Both the position numbers and the translations under genes were made by a program. A stretch of DNA of 64,000 bases from the NCBI RefSeq assembly GCF_039655865.1, contig NZ_JBBYXL010000002.1, forward strand, positions 533,497 to 597,496. Direction: 5' to 3'. Positions 50,702 through 59,438 of this stretch are shown here, in pieces (positions within the stretch are counted from its first letter, which is position 1; the number at the start of each line of letters is the position of its first letter). This DNA is from Prosthecobacter sp. SYSU 5D2 (GTDB lineage: Bacteria > Verrucomicrobiota > Verrucomicrobiia > Verrucomicrobiales > Verrucomicrobiaceae). The notes beneath the pieces are model-generated. The model did no database searches. It was given only the letters and a program-made list of their open reading frames with translations, and had not been told where the DNA came from.

Positions 50702-52516
50702 TTAGGGAAGGTGTTTCACCTGATGCCGGGCCAGATAGGCCTGGCAGTTCGCATCTCCCATGTATTTGGCCAGCAGCTTGGGATCGGTCTCGGTCAGATC
50801 CACCAGGATGAGACCGTCAATGACTGAGGCGAAATCCTTGTCCACATTGAAGCTCAAAATGGTGCCGCTGAGCCGCAGGTAATGCTTCAGCAAAATGGGG
50901 ATGCCCTTGCCATCCGTCTCCACGCTGGAGATAAGGGCTGAGCAGTCGTCCACATCGCGGAGATTGGCGCTGATGAATTCGCGCATCAGCCGCCGGGTGC
51001 GCAGGTACCGGAAGGGATTGCGCGGTTTGACAAAGCTGGCCAGGTCTTCATGCAGGCAGTTGCCCTGGAGAAACTCCACCATCATCTTCTGGCTCAGGCT
51101 GTCATAATCCCGGCTGATGCTCACGGGACCAAAGAGCTTCTTATACCCCGGATTCCGCACCATCCAGTGGGCGATGCCTTTCCATAAAAGAGGCAGGGAG
51201 GACAGGTTGCGCTGGTATTCCTTGATGATGAAGCTGCGGCCCATTTCCACCGCGCTTTCCAGATGCGCCAGGAAGGGTTTTTCAAACTTGAACAGAGTGC
51301 TCGTGTAGAGCCCCTTGGGACCGTACTCACGCAGGATGATATCCGCCCGGCCCAGGCGATAAGCCCCGGCGATCTGCTGCTTCTCCTCATCCCATAAAAA
51401 CAGGTGCTCGTAGTAGCGGTCGTAGCGGTCCAGATCCACTTCATTGCCGGTGCCCTCCCCCACGGCGCGGAAGGTCAGCTCGCGCAGCCGGCCGATCTCC
51501 TGCAGGGTATCCGGGATCTCATGAGAATAAGCGGCATACACGCTCAGGTTTCCCTGGCCGGCCAGCCGTCCGCCGCGCTCATGCAGGGCCAGCACTTCGG
51601 CCTGGATGCGTTCATGATGTTCAGCCGCCAGCGCCTTTTCCCTGGCCGGTTCCGTGCTGAGGTTCCCCGGGAGGGCCGCCACATTCCTGCGCCGGTTGGC
51701 CAGGATGAAGGTGTGGATGCGAAGGTATTTGGTGAGGGTTTCATCCTCTTCAAACTTCCGCAGCTTGGAAAAAGGAATGGCCGCGCCCACCCGCATGGGC
51801 ACCCGGCTGCCGCGCTTGTTGCAAAATTCCCTCAGCAGCATCCCGGTGCGCAGCCGGGGATGCACCAGGCCTGCCGCGTGAAAAAGAGCGCTGTTGCCAC
51901 CGGGGAAAAACACCGGCAGCACCGTCGCTTTTGTCCTCCGGACCAGCGCCCCCACGTGCGTGCTCCACTCAGGCTCTTTGATGCCTGTCCCGGCTTTATA
52001 CCCCGCCACTTCTCCGGCGGGGAAGATCACCAGGGCACCGCCGGCTTTCAGGTGCTTCATGGCCTCCTTCATCGCGCCGATGTTGCTCTTTGCAGCGGCT
52101 TCGCCACCAAAGGGATTCACGGCGATGATATGCGGGCGCAGGGCAGGGAAGGCCGCCAGCATGGAGTTGGTCATCACCTTCACTTCCGGCCGGTGCTGGG
52201 CGATGTAGTGCGCCACCAGGACCGGATCCAAAATGCCAAACGGATGGTTGGCGATGACGATGAGCGGACCGTTCTTGGGAAAGGCAAAGTCGGCCGCCGT
52301 TTCCACCACGGCCTCTGCATTCATCGTTTTGAGGACGGAATCAAACCATGTATAACAGGTGGCTCCTTCAGGATGCACTTTTTGCCGTTCGCACGCTCCC
52401 GTATAAATGTCGTGCAATCCGCGCAGGCCTAATGTCCGGTCCAGCAGAGGTCCCACAAGCCGATATGCACCACGCTGAAGAGGAGTACGGAGGTAATCAC
52501 GAAGATCAAGAATCAT
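50702..52516 (-). CDS. OlsF-like bifunctional acyltransferase (PlsC domain + GNAT/hemolysin-type domain)
   Basis: 604 residues with two acyltransferase domains. The N-terminal half is PlsC-like: NHPFGILD (His91, Asp97) gives the His-x5-Asp variant of the catalytic motif, and VIFPAGEV (residues 163-170) is the substrate motif. The C-terminal half (about 320-600) matches the COG3176/hemolysin GNAT domain, with GAYRLG, FEKPFLAHLESAVEMGRSFI, LLWKGI and LFGPVSISRDY. This order (O-acyltransferase, then N-acyltransferase) is that of OlsF, which makes ornithine lipids in one polypeptide in some proteobacteria and Bacteroidetes. A glycine-lipid or other amino-lipid product is equally possible. It is probably membrane-associated, and it may head the minus-strand series surE-yraN-dhaK-uvrA. 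Confidence 0.82.
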   Translation of the reverse strand: MILDLRDYLRTPLQRGAYRLVGPLLDRTLGLRGLHDIYTGACERQKVHPEGATCYTWFDSVLKTMNAEAVVETAADFAFPKNGPLIVIANHPFGILDPVLVAHYIAQHRPEVKVMTNSMLAAFPALRPHIIAVNPFGGEAAAKSNIGAMKEAMKHLKAGGALVIFPAGEVAGYKAGTGIKEPEWSTHVGALVRRTKATVLPVFFPGGNSALFHAAGLVHPRLRTGMLLREFCNKRGSRVPMRVGAAIPFSKLRKFEEDETLTKYLRIHTFILANRRRNVAALPGNLSTEPAREKALAAEHHERIQAEVLALHERGGRLAGQGNLSVYAAYSHEIPDTLQEIGRLRELTFRAVGEGTGNEVDLDRYDRYYEHLFLWDEEKQQIAGAYRLGRADIILREYGPKGLYTSTLFKFEKPFLAHLESAVEMGRSFIIKEYQRNLSSLPLLWKGIAHWMVRNPGYKKLFGPVSISRDYDSLSQKMMVEFLQGNCLHEDLASFVKPRNPFRYLRTRRLMREFISANLRDVDDCSALISSVETDGKGIPILLKHYLRLSGTILSFNVDKDFASVIDGLILVDLTETDPKLLAKYMGDANCQAYLARHQVKHLP

Positions 52517-52610
52517 GCAGGTCGGGAGACTGCCAAGCTTGCCATCCGCAGAAGCTGTGCAAGCGGAGATTGCGTGCCTTTCCTGTCACGGATGCTGCCA
52601 GATTGAAGCC

Positions 52611-53363
52611 TTAACGCAGCGCCTCCTGGATGCGCAGCTTCCAGTCGGCGGCGATGGTGCCGAAGCTGCAGGATTCCTGATGGTACATGATGCCACGGGA
52701 GACATTCACCAGCAGGGGGGCCTTGCGCCCGCTGCCTTTTAACGCCGCCAGATCACCGCCCTGGGCCCCGAGGCCGGGGATCAGCAGAGGTACATCCGGG
52801 GTGCGTTTCAGCACATCGTCCGCCGCATTCGTCAGGCCGATGACCAGGCCCACCTGCGGGCTGGCCTGGGTCATGTCCGCGACCAGTTCAAAGACCTGGC
52901 GGTCCCCAGTTGGCTGCAGTTCAATGTCCACAGCTCCCGGATTGGAGGTCACCCCCAGCAGGTAAATGCCCTTGTCCGGGTACTTCAAAAAGGGCTCCAG
53001 AGTATCCTTGCCCATGTAGCCGTTGAGGGTCACGGCATCCACTCCATAGGCATCATAAGCCGACTTGGCATAATAACCCTGGGTCTCCCCAATATCCCCA
53101 CGCTTCACATCGAAAATGACCGGGATGTCTTTCGGGATCTCTTTGAGCACCTGGGACAGGATTCGCATACCCTTCCAGCCCATCGCTTCGTAGTAAGCGG
53201 AGTTGGGCTTGAAAGCAGCCGCATGGGCGGCGGTTTCCTCGATAACCTTGATAATGAACCTCTTAGCTGACTCGTCAGCCTGATCCATACGGACATCCAG
53301 GCCCACGCAAAGATTGGATCCTGTGGCGGCGATTCGTTTTTCCAGTTTCTCGCGAAAATTCAT
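52611..53363 (-). CDS. pyrF: Orotidine 5'-phosphate decarboxylase (type 2)
   Basis: 250 residues from the ATG at 53363, preceded by a good ribosome site (aggggggt on the minus strand); an upstream frame to 53381 is rejected. The active-site signature FDVKRGDIG lies at 84-92 (Asp85, Lys87, Asp90), and NLCVGLDVRMDQ at the N-terminus is typical of the longer PyrF-2 group. The enzyme makes UMP from OMP, the last step of pyrimidine synthesis. It is divergent from purE with only 75 bases between the starts, so pyrimidine and purine genes share a control region here. Confidence 0.95.
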   Translation of the reverse strand: MNFREKLEKRIAATGSNLCVGLDVRMDQADESAKRFIIKVIEETAAHAAAFKPNSAYYEAMGWKGMRILSQVLKEIPKDIPVIFDVKRGDIGETQGYYAKSAYDAYGVDAVTLNGYMGKDTLEPFLKYPDKGIYLLGVTSNPGAVDIELQPTGDRQVFELVADMTQASPQVGLVIGLTNAADDVLKRTPDVPLLIPGLGAQGGDLAALKGSGRKAPLLVNVSRGIMYHQESCSFGTIAADWKLRIQEALR

Positions 53364-53438
53364 GACCCCCCTATCATGCAAAGAACACTGCCTTTTGGCA
53401 AATGGTTGCAGGGGTGAAATCTTCAGGCTAGTTGCGAC

Positions 53439-53933
53439 ATGACTTCACCTCTTATTGGCATCATCATGGGCTCCAGTTCCGACTGGCCCACCCTGGAAAA
53501 CGCAGCCCGCGTGCTGCAGGACTTTGGCGTCTCTTTTGAAAAGAAGGTCGTCAGCGCCCATCGCACCCCCCAGCTTCTCTATGATTATGCCACCACCGCC
53601 CAAGAGCGCGGTCTGAAGTGCATCATCGCTGGAGCTGGCGGTGCCGCCCACCTGCCCGGCATGACCGCCAGCATGACCACCCTGCCCGTCCTGGGCGTGC
53701 CCGTACAGAGCAAGGCCCTCAGCGGCGTGGACAGCCTGTATTCCATCGTCCAGATGCCTGGCGGCATCCCCGTGGCCACCTTTGCCATCGGCAATGCCGG
53801 TGCCACCAATGCCGCCCTGTTTGCCATCTCCATGCTGGCCAACGAACAGCCTGAACTGGCCGCCAAGCTGAAAGCCTTCCGGGAGAAGCAGACCGCAAAG
53901 GTGCTGGAAAGCCAGAAGGAGATTGAGTGCTGA
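53439..53933 (+). CDS. purE: N5-carboxyaminoimidazole ribonucleotide mutase
   Basis: 164 residues, standard length. [13 protein letters not shown] at 7-19 binds the phosphate, VVSAHRTP carries the catalytic histidine, and [14 protein letters not shown] and GVPVQS complete the active site. The enzyme moves the carboxyl group of N5-CAIR to C4 in purine synthesis, directly after PurK. The purK gene follows 52 bases later, and the spacer contains a short CAGT-type repeat. Confidence 0.96.
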   Translation: MTSPLIGIIMGSSSDWPTLENAARVLQDFGVSFEKKVVSAHRTPQLLYDYATTAQERGLKCIIAGAGGAAHLPGMTASMTTLPVLGVPVQSKALSGVDSLYSIVQMPGGIPVATFAIGNAGATNAALFAISMLANEQPELAAKLKAFREKQTAKVLESQKEIEC

Positions 53934-53944
53934 GGCATAAAACC

Positions 53945-53976
53945 AAATACTGAATACTGAAGACTGCAAACTGAAC
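53945..53976 (+). repeat. CAGT-type half-element between purE and purK
   Basis: Four irregular units of the type actgaa / actgcaa (53945-53976) match the right half of the repeat element inside uvrA. It is noncoding here and sits ten bases before the purK ATG, possibly over its ribosome-binding region. Confidence 0.6.
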
Positions 53977-53985
53977 ACACCTCCC

Positions 53986-55137
53986 ATGCCCCCCCTCCTC
54001 CCTCCCTCCACCATCGGCATCCTCGGCGGCGGCCAGCTTGGCCGCATGCTCGCCCTGGAGGCGCGGCGCAGTGGCTACCGGGTGGCCATTTATACGGATG
54101 AGCCTCAGGGCTGCCCGGCGGGCCAGTTTGCGGACATTGAGATCAATGCTTCCTACGATGATCCGGCGGCACTGGAGCGGTTTTTATCCCAGGTGGATGT
54201 GGTCACGGCGGAGTTTGAAAACATCCCCGATGCCTGTTTGCAAGCCGTCGAGGCCATGAAGCCGCTGCGGCCCGGTCGCAAGGCCATCTACACCACGCAG
54301 CATCGTGAGCGTGAAAAGCTCTTCCTGCGAGAAAACGGCATCGCCTGTGCGGAGTTCCGCATCGTGGAAACGCTGGCGCAACTGGAAGCCGCCGTCGCTG
54401 AACTGGGGCGGCCATGCGTCATCAAAACGGCCGCTTTTGGCTACGATGGCAAAGGCCAGGCCAAGGTGAATGCGGATACGGATCTGACCACCGCCTGGAA
54501 GCCCTTTGAGGGGCATCATGCCGTGGTGGAGCAGTGGGTGCCTTTTGTCTGCGAGGTCTCCGTCGTCGGTGCCCGCAGTGTGGATGGTCGCATGGCCGTG
54601 CATGGTGTGGTAGAAAACCAGCATGCCCATCACATCCTGGATGTGACCATCGCCCCCGCCCGCGTCAGCCCGGAGGTCGTGGACCAAGCGATGGAACTGT
54701 GGGAAGCCGTGGCCGTGGGCCTGGACTACGTCGGCACCATGGCCGTGGAGCTGTTTGTCACCGCCGAGGGGCACGTGATGGTGAATGAAGTCGCTCCGCG
54801 CCCCCACAACAGCGGCCATTACACAATCGATGCCTGCGTGACCAACCAGTTCCAGCAGCAGATGCGCGCCATCTGTGGCCTCTCTTTGGGAGATCCCACC
54901 CAGCATACGCCCGCCGTGATGGTGAACCTCCTCGGCGATGTCTGGCCCTCTGAGCACGTCCATCCCGACTGGGCCCCCGTGCTGAATCATCCCCGCGCCA
55001 AGCTGCATCTCTACGGCAAAGCCAGCGCCAGGGCGAAGCGCAAGATGGGACATTATACCGTCCTCGGCGGCAGTATTGAAGAGGCGTTGGAAGCAGTGGA
55101 ACAGGTCCGAGCAGAACATTCGTCACTTCGCGGGTGA
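53986..55137 (+). CDS. purK: N5-carboxyaminoimidazole ribonucleotide synthase
   Basis: 383 residues with the ATP-grasp fold. TIGILGGGQLGRMLALEA is at the N-terminus, TAEFENIP near residue 75, KTAAFGYDGKGQ near 147 (ATP-grasp lysine and glycine loop) and NEVAPRPHNSGHYTIDAC near 267. The enzyme makes N5-CAIR from AIR, ATP and bicarbonate, and PurE then isomerises it. The pair purE-purK is a normal two-gene operon. No strong terminator is seen after the stop. Confidence 0.96.
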   Translation: MPPLLPPSTIGILGGGQLGRMLALEARRSGYRVAIYTDEPQGCPAGQFADIEINASYDDPAALERFLSQVDVVTAEFENIPDACLQAVEAMKPLRPGRKAIYTTQHREREKLFLRENGIACAEFRIVETLAQLEAAVAELGRPCVIKTAAFGYDGKGQAKVNADTDLTTAWKPFEGHHAVVEQWVPFVCEVSVVGARSVDGRMAVHGVVENQHAHHILDVTIAPARVSPEVVDQAMELWEAVAVGLDYVGTMAVELFVTAEGHVMVNEVAPRPHNSGHYTIDACVTNQFQQQMRAICGLSLGDPTQHTPAVMVNLLGDVWPSEHVHPDWAPVLNHPRAKLHLYGKASARAKRKMGHYTVLGGSIEEALEAVEQVRAEHSSLRG

Positions 55138-55363
55138 TGAATGCACGGCCCATGAGCAGTTCAAGTAAGCTTCAGGGAGAACGCCTGCATCCGCCTGGCA
55201 CGACGCCTTTAGACACAGCATAAAGCCGCTAGCATGGGATAACGAAAAGGATGGCAAAATCAGGGCGCGGGGACGGGTATAGAGGGCTTCAGTTTGGCGC
55301 TGCATCTCTCAGGAATGGCGCTGTGATCCATTTCACGCTGCACGATCATCTGAGCCTCACCGT
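55138..55363. other. Noncoding stretch after purK
   Basis: Together with the relic that follows it forms 332 bases without an intact gene. No RNA gene, terminator with T tract or repeat is evident. It may be the former 5' region of the degraded dehydrogenase gene at 55364. Confidence 0.5.
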
Positions 55364-55480
55364 ATGAATACCGTGCAGGCCACCGTGTTTCGCGGTGTGA
55401 ACGAAATCCGGCTTGATACCGTCCCAAAGCCATTGGCAGGGCATTATCGGCGTTGGTGTAGGGGCGGCGTCAGTTTTTAA
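55364..55480 (+). pseudogene. N-terminal relic of a zinc-type alcohol dehydrogenase
   Basis: A 38-codon frame opens with MNTVQATVFRGVNEIRL followed by DTVPKP. This is the characteristic first strand pair of medium-chain zinc alcohol dehydrogenases (xATVFxGxxxIRxExVPxP). After about 25 codons the resemblance ends abruptly and a stop follows at 55478. The rest of a ~380-residue enzyme is missing. The tail overlaps the end of the convergent sulfatase gene by 11 bases, so a deletion that joined the relic to the sulfatase side is likely (inference). Confidence 0.6.
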
Positions 55481-57020
55481 GCACCTTCACCGGAGGCAGC
55501 GTGTCCACCATTTTCGCTCCTGTGCGCTGGAGTTCGGCGATTGCGGCAGCGCGAAATCTTTCCACTGTTAGGGCGTGTTTTGCATCTGGGGCAAGGTTGG
55601 TCAGTTCATCAGGATCGGAGGCCAGATCGTAAAGCTCTTCCGGTTCATTGGCTTCCAGGGTGCGGATGTACTTGAAGTGGCCTTCCACGAGCAGAAGATA
55701 CCAGGGCACCCCGGCCTTGTGGCGATTCCCTGGCGGCTCGGGGACGCGGTCACAGTCGGCCCCGAACTTGTCTGCGGTGAAAGGCAGCAGGGTGGTGTGA
55801 GGCCAGGCGGCATCGGGGTTTTTCAAAAGCGGTGTGAGGTCGTGACCATGCATGGTCCACGGCAGGTCCAGGCCGGCAAAGCTGAAGAACGTCGGTGCCA
55901 TGTCAGCGCCGCCTACCGGCGTGTGGCAGACTTTGCCCTCGGGAAGGGTGCCGGGCATGGAAACGATGAGCGGACTGCGGATATTCGCATCGTAAGGAGC
56001 GAGCTTGGCACGGAAGCCGTGATGCCCCCATGCGTAACCCTGGTCTGCGGTGAGAACGACCAGAGTGTTCGCGAGCTGACCAGAGTCCTCCAGCGCAGCA
56101 TGCACCTGGCCGATTCCCTCATCCAACGCGCGCACGGCCTGGTGATATTGTCGCGACCATTTCGAGAGGGTGCGGCCGCGGTCGCGCTCAAAGTCATCAC
56201 CTACCTCGCTGCCAATGGCTTTGTCTCCGAGGACGGGTTCCCCATCCGGGCCGCGCTCCCACGCGGCGATGGTCTGCATGTAGCCGGGCTTGCCGGGACG
56301 TGGCGGGTAGATGTCAGCAGGCGTTTCCACCGTTGCGCCGGGGTAGTCATTGAGATGACGTTCCGCAGGTTGATATGGCGCGTGTACGCCACCGTAGCAG
56401 AGCCAGAGGTACCAAGGTTTGCCGGCCTCGCGGTTGGCCCCTTTGATGTAATCCACCGCCCAGCCAGTGTAGTTGTCGGTGGAGTATCCTTTCACAACTT
56501 GCGGTTCGCCACCGTTGATGGCGATGAGCTGGTTCTCATAGTAGTTCGGCGCGTTGTCAGGGTGGCGAGGGCGGTTCCACACGACCTGATAATCCCAGTC
56601 CCGTCCGAACCCGGCGTCGTTGCCTGCATGCCACTTGCCGATCTGCGCGGTCTGGTAGCCGTGCTGGCGGAACACTGCGGGCCAGAACCGGCATTTTTCC
56701 GGATCATAGGTCGCTCCAGGATAAGGCGGAGCCATGCGCATGGTCTGCACACCGTACTGATGCAGGCCGGTGAGCATCGTCGTGCGGGAGGGCATGCACC
56801 AGGTGCCGATGTAGGCACGGGTGAAACGCACCCCGCGAGTGGCGAGCCGGTCCATGTTGGGCGTGTGCGCCCAGGATTCCGCGCCCTCGTAGCATGAGAG
56901 CGTGCGATACGAGTGATCATCGGTGTAAATGAACAGGATGTTCGGTTTCTTTGTGTCGGCGGCAGCTGCGACTGACACCTGGGCCAGGAGCAGGGCGATG
57001 AATGAATAAACGAGCTTCAT
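55470..57020 (-). CDS. Secreted sulfatase (arylsulfatase A family)
   Basis: 516 residues with a signal peptide (about 1-20, VSVAAAA). NILFIYTDDH gives the metal ligands Asp34-Asp35. The sulfatase signature CMPSRTTMLTG has Cys75, the residue turned into formylglycine in C-x-P-S-R sulfatases. Later motifs include GKWHAG near 137 and TADQGYAWGHHG near 318. It hydrolyses sulfate esters, probably from sulfated polysaccharides (family-based inference). Conversion of Cys75 needs a formylglycine-generating enzyme or anaerobic maturase, not present in the window. It is 38 bases downstream of the unknown secreted protein at 57059-58018 and is probably in one transcript with it. Confidence 0.93.
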   Translation of the reverse strand: MKLVYSFIALLLAQVSVAAAADTKKPNILFIYTDDHSYRTLSCYEGAESWAHTPNMDRLATRGVRFTRAYIGTWCMPSRTTMLTGLHQYGVQTMRMAPPYPGATYDPEKCRFWPAVFRQHGYQTAQIGKWHAGNDAGFGRDWDYQVVWNRPRHPDNAPNYYENQLIAINGGEPQVVKGYSTDNYTGWAVDYIKGANREAGKPWYLWLCYGGVHAPYQPAERHLNDYPGATVETPADIYPPRPGKPGYMQTIAAWERGPDGEPVLGDKAIGSEVGDDFERDRGRTLSKWSRQYHQAVRALDEGIGQVHAALEDSGQLANTLVVLTADQGYAWGHHGFRAKLAPYDANIRSPLIVSMPGTLPEGKVCHTPVGGADMAPTFFSFAGLDLPWTMHGHDLTPLLKNPDAAWPHTTLLPFTADKFGADCDRVPEPPGNRHKAGVPWYLLLVEGHFKYIRTLEANEPEELYDLASDPDELTNLAPDAKHALTVERFRAAAIAELQRTGAKMVDTLPPVKVLKN

Positions 57021-57058
57021 GGTTGGAATTCTATGATTTTATCCCTTACTATCAATGG

Positions 57059-58018
57059 TTAAGGGGCGAGCAACTCCACGCGCACATCCCGCAGAGCCAG
57101 CCCAAGCCGTGCGCGGCTGCCGGTTGGGGCATAGACTTCGGGATTGATATTGAAGTGGATGAGCTGGTAGTCGCGGGGGTCTTCAGAGACGGCGACGAGT
57201 TTTGGCCTGGCTTTTTTCATCGCGAGGAGGGCGGCACGGAGTCCGGCTGCTGAGACGCGGACACTGATGGGGCGGTATTGGGTAAAGGGCTTGTCGGAGA
57301 ACAAAGCCGATCCGGGGCCGGGATGGAGCCACTGGCTTTGAGTGTTCAGCGCGGAGAACAATATGGGCAACTGGGTGCCGCCTTCCCAGTTGTCCATGTG
57401 GACGGTATCGGGCAGGCGGGACTCGCCGCGTGGGTCATAGAGTGTGGCGGCAAGCCAGAGCTGCTGCTGCGAGTGTGTATCGCGGAAGAGGAAGTTCATG
57501 GTGACGTAGGGCACGGCAGCCCCCTCCGCGAGCGCGGTGGGCACTTTGAGATCAAAGGACATCGCCAGCTCGCGGCCTGTCTCTTTGAATGGCATGGGTG
57601 CCCGGCTCAGATCCCACCACCAGTAAGCGGGCGTGATGGGCAGCAGCAAGCCGAGGGCAGGCCGTGGATGATCCGAATCAATCCAGATGCCGGTCTCCCT
57701 CCCATGCAACTGCACGGCAGTGGCACCAGCCTCGGGTGAAAGGCCGTGCTGAAAGCCTGCGGGCACCTGCAGGCCGGTGTAGAGTCCTGCATTCCAGGTT
57801 TGCGGCACAAGAGGAGTTGTTTTGCCATAGTTGCCGAGGCGCACGTAGAAGCGCTCGCTCTGCGGATGCACCTCGCCGATCACGCTGGCTTGGGCGGCTT
57901 GGGCATCGTTGAGCTCGGGCTGACGAAAGATTGTTTCGATGACGCGCTGCTGAGCCGGATCTGCGGCGATGGCGGTGAATCCCCATAAAGAGGCAAGAAT
58001 GAGCAAAGCAGCTTTCAT
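57059..58018 (-). CDS. Secreted protein of unknown function upstream of the sulfatase
   Basis: 319 residues from the ATG at 58018, which begins with a signal peptide (MKAALLILASLWGFTAIAA); the upstream frame to 58123 runs into the tRNA terminator and is rejected. I do not recognise the family. The sequence is rich in Trp/Tyr (for example AYWWWDLSR near residue 140) and aromatic beta-strand-like segments, and has no cysteine pair or obvious catalytic motif. A carbohydrate-binding or lyase-like beta fold is imaginable but unsupported. The gene order (unknown secreted protein, then sulfatase 38 bases later) suggests that both act on the same extracellular substrate. Confidence 0.75.
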   Translation of the reverse strand: MKAALLILASLWGFTAIAADPAQQRVIETIFRQPELNDAQAAQASVIGEVHPQSERFYVRLGNYGKTTPLVPQTWNAGLYTGLQVPAGFQHGLSPEAGATAVQLHGRETGIWIDSDHPRPALGLLLPITPAYWWWDLSRAPMPFKETGRELAMSFDLKVPTALAEGAAVPYVTMNFLFRDTHSQQQLWLAATLYDPRGESRLPDTVHMDNWEGGTQLPILFSALNTQSQWLHPGPGSALFSDKPFTQYRPISVRVSAAGLRAALLAMKKARPKLVAVSEDPRDYQLIHFNINPEVYAPTGSRARLGLALRDVRVELLAP

Positions 58019-58121
58019 GATTTTGCGGGAGCTGACTGGATTAGAAGTCAAAACACGTCTTTGCGGTCCTCCGCAACAGGCAAGCTGCTCTCCGGAAGGC
58101 ACAGCTGGTACACCGTATAAC

Positions 58122-58153
58122 AAAAAAGAAGCCCGGCTGATGAGGCCGGGCTT
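58122..58153 (-). terminator. Terminator of tRNA-Tyr transcript
   Basis: Read on the minus strand: 9-bp stem aagcccggc / gccgggctt (58145-58153 with 58129-58137), seven-base loop, then a tract of six T (A at 58122-58127 on the + strand). It lies 23 bases after the tRNA 3' end. Confidence 0.85.
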
Positions 58154-58176
58154 TCTTGGGATTCGCAGGAAGAAAA

Positions 58177-58262
58177 TGGTGGGCAGGGCTGGGTTCGAAC
58201 CAGCGTAGGCGTAAGCCAGAAGATTTACAGTCTTCCCCCTTTAACCACTCGGGCACCTACCC
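58177..58262 (-). tRNA. tRNA-Tyr (anticodon GTA)
   Basis: 86 bases with an encoded CCA end. The acceptor arm GGGTAGG pairs with CCTGCCC with one G-T pair, and the discriminator base is A. The anticodon stem-loop reads AAGACTGTAAATCTT with GTA in the loop. A long variable arm of the class II type (CTTACGCC region) and the T arm with GGTTCGAACC follow. Tyrosine tRNAs of bacteria are class II, so all elements agree. Confidence 0.96.
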
Positions 58263-58283
58263 ATTCACTTTCGTGCGGGCGTG

Positions 58284-58312
58284 GAGTTAAAACCGCCCAG
58301 GGATGTTTGCAA
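58284..58312 (-). promoter_or_regulatory. Candidate promoter of tRNA-Tyr
   Basis: On the minus strand TTGCAA (58307-58312) is followed after 17 bases by a weak -10 TAACTC (58284-58289). The tRNA starts 21 bases further. The -35 matches four of six positions, the -10 only two, so this is tentative. Confidence 0.25.
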
Positions 58313-58339
58313 GAGAGTTTTGCTTTTTCATGCCAAAAA

Positions 58340-59401
58340 TCATGCGCGCCGGGACTTTTTCCGCACTTGCCGGGTGACGAGAGTGGGATGGGTGCCGTGG
58401 AGGATTTTAAAGCTGCGGGTTTCAGCCACGGTGCGCTGGTGCTCGAAGGCTTCCTTCATGAGGTTCTCATAAGGCAGGTGCTTGTTGGCGACGAGCCAGA
58501 GATGCCCGGTGGTACGCAGGGCCTGGGCGGCGGAGGTGATGAATTTCAGGCCGAGCATGGAGTTGGCCTCGCGTCCGTCATGGAAGGGCGGGTTCATGAC
58601 GATGGTGTCATAACAAGCGGTGCCCACGCCCTGGGTGACGTCTTTCCAGAGGATGCGCGGGCGCACGGGCACGGGGATGAGGCCGGTGTTACGCCGTGCG
58701 CATTCCAGGGCGCGGGCATCGGCTTCATACATGTCCAGGCTGCGCAGGTTGGGGCAGTGGCGCAAGAGGTGGTCGCTGAGGTAACCCCAGCTTGCGCCGA
58801 GGTCGGCGACGGTGCCGCTGAGGGTGTGGGGCAGGTGCTCGGTGAGGAGGGCGGAGCCTTCATCAATGCGGTCCCAGTTAAAGAGCCCCGGCTGGGACCA
58901 GAAGCGGCCGTCCAGGATGCGCTGCATGGCCCCATTTGCCTTCCATTGGGCCAGGACATCGGCTTTCCAGGGAGACGTTTGAGTGGTCCAAAAGACGCGG
59001 CTGTGGTTCTTGGACAGGGTGCGGACTTCGCCGGTGACTTCGGCCAGCTGCTGCTCCATGCGCTTGGCACCCCAGTCGTTGTGCAGGGCGGTGACCAGGG
59101 TGCCGCCTTCGGCCAGGAGCTCATGCGCGTGGGCGAAGTCGGCCAGGATGCTTTCCCGCTGGCGGTCCGGCAGCAGCAGGATGAGGTCGTATTGGCCCTC
59201 GGCTTCGCGAGTGTGGCGGATGCCCTGCACCTCCAGCCCGGCGGCATAAGGTTTCCAGGTCTGCTCACAGGTGAGGCGGTCCTTCAGCGCATCCAGGTCA
59301 GGATGGGCCTGGGCACGGAGAAAAAGGATGCGCTGGGCGCTGGCCACGGGGATCTCGGTCTGAGTCTCCAGGGCATAAAAAAGGGCGGTGAGGGCGTGCA
59401 T
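58340..59401 (-). CDS. RsmC/RlmG-type rRNA (guanine-N2-)methyltransferase
   Basis: 353 residues. A degenerate N-terminal methyltransferase-like half (1-180) is followed by the catalytic half with SAM motif VADLGASWGYLS (198-209) and catalytic NPPFH (270-274), then AAQALRTTGHLWLVANKHLPYE. This two-half layout and the NPPFH...VANxxLPYE pattern belong to RsmC (16S G1207) and RlmG (23S G1835); which base is modified cannot be told. It is transcribed towards the tRNA-Tyr gene with 77 bases between. Confidence 0.85.
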   Translation of the reverse strand: MHALTALFYALETQTEIPVASAQRILFLRAQAHPDLDALKDRLTCEQTWKPYAAGLEVQGIRHTREAEGQYDLILLLPDRQRESILADFAHAHELLAEGGTLVTALHNDWGAKRMEQQLAEVTGEVRTLSKNHSRVFWTTQTSPWKADVLAQWKANGAMQRILDGRFWSQPGLFNWDRIDEGSALLTEHLPHTLSGTVADLGASWGYLSDHLLRHCPNLRSLDMYEADARALECARRNTGLIPVPVRPRILWKDVTQGVGTACYDTIVMNPPFHDGREANSMLGLKFITSAAQALRTTGHLWLVANKHLPYENLMKEAFEHQRTVAETRSFKILHGTHPTLVTRQVRKKSRRA

Positions 59402-59438
59402 GAGGACGGATGGCCGGAAAGGTGAGGCGCAGGAGGTG

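Noticed and set aside
55575..56897. 440-codon plus-strand frame opposite the sulfatase
   Set aside because: The minus strand encodes a complete sulfatase with signature motifs; this frame has no known motif.
58307..59425. 372-codon plus-strand frame opposite the RsmC-like gene
   Set aside because: It runs over nearly the whole minus-strand methyltransferase, whose NPPFH and SAM motifs are clear.
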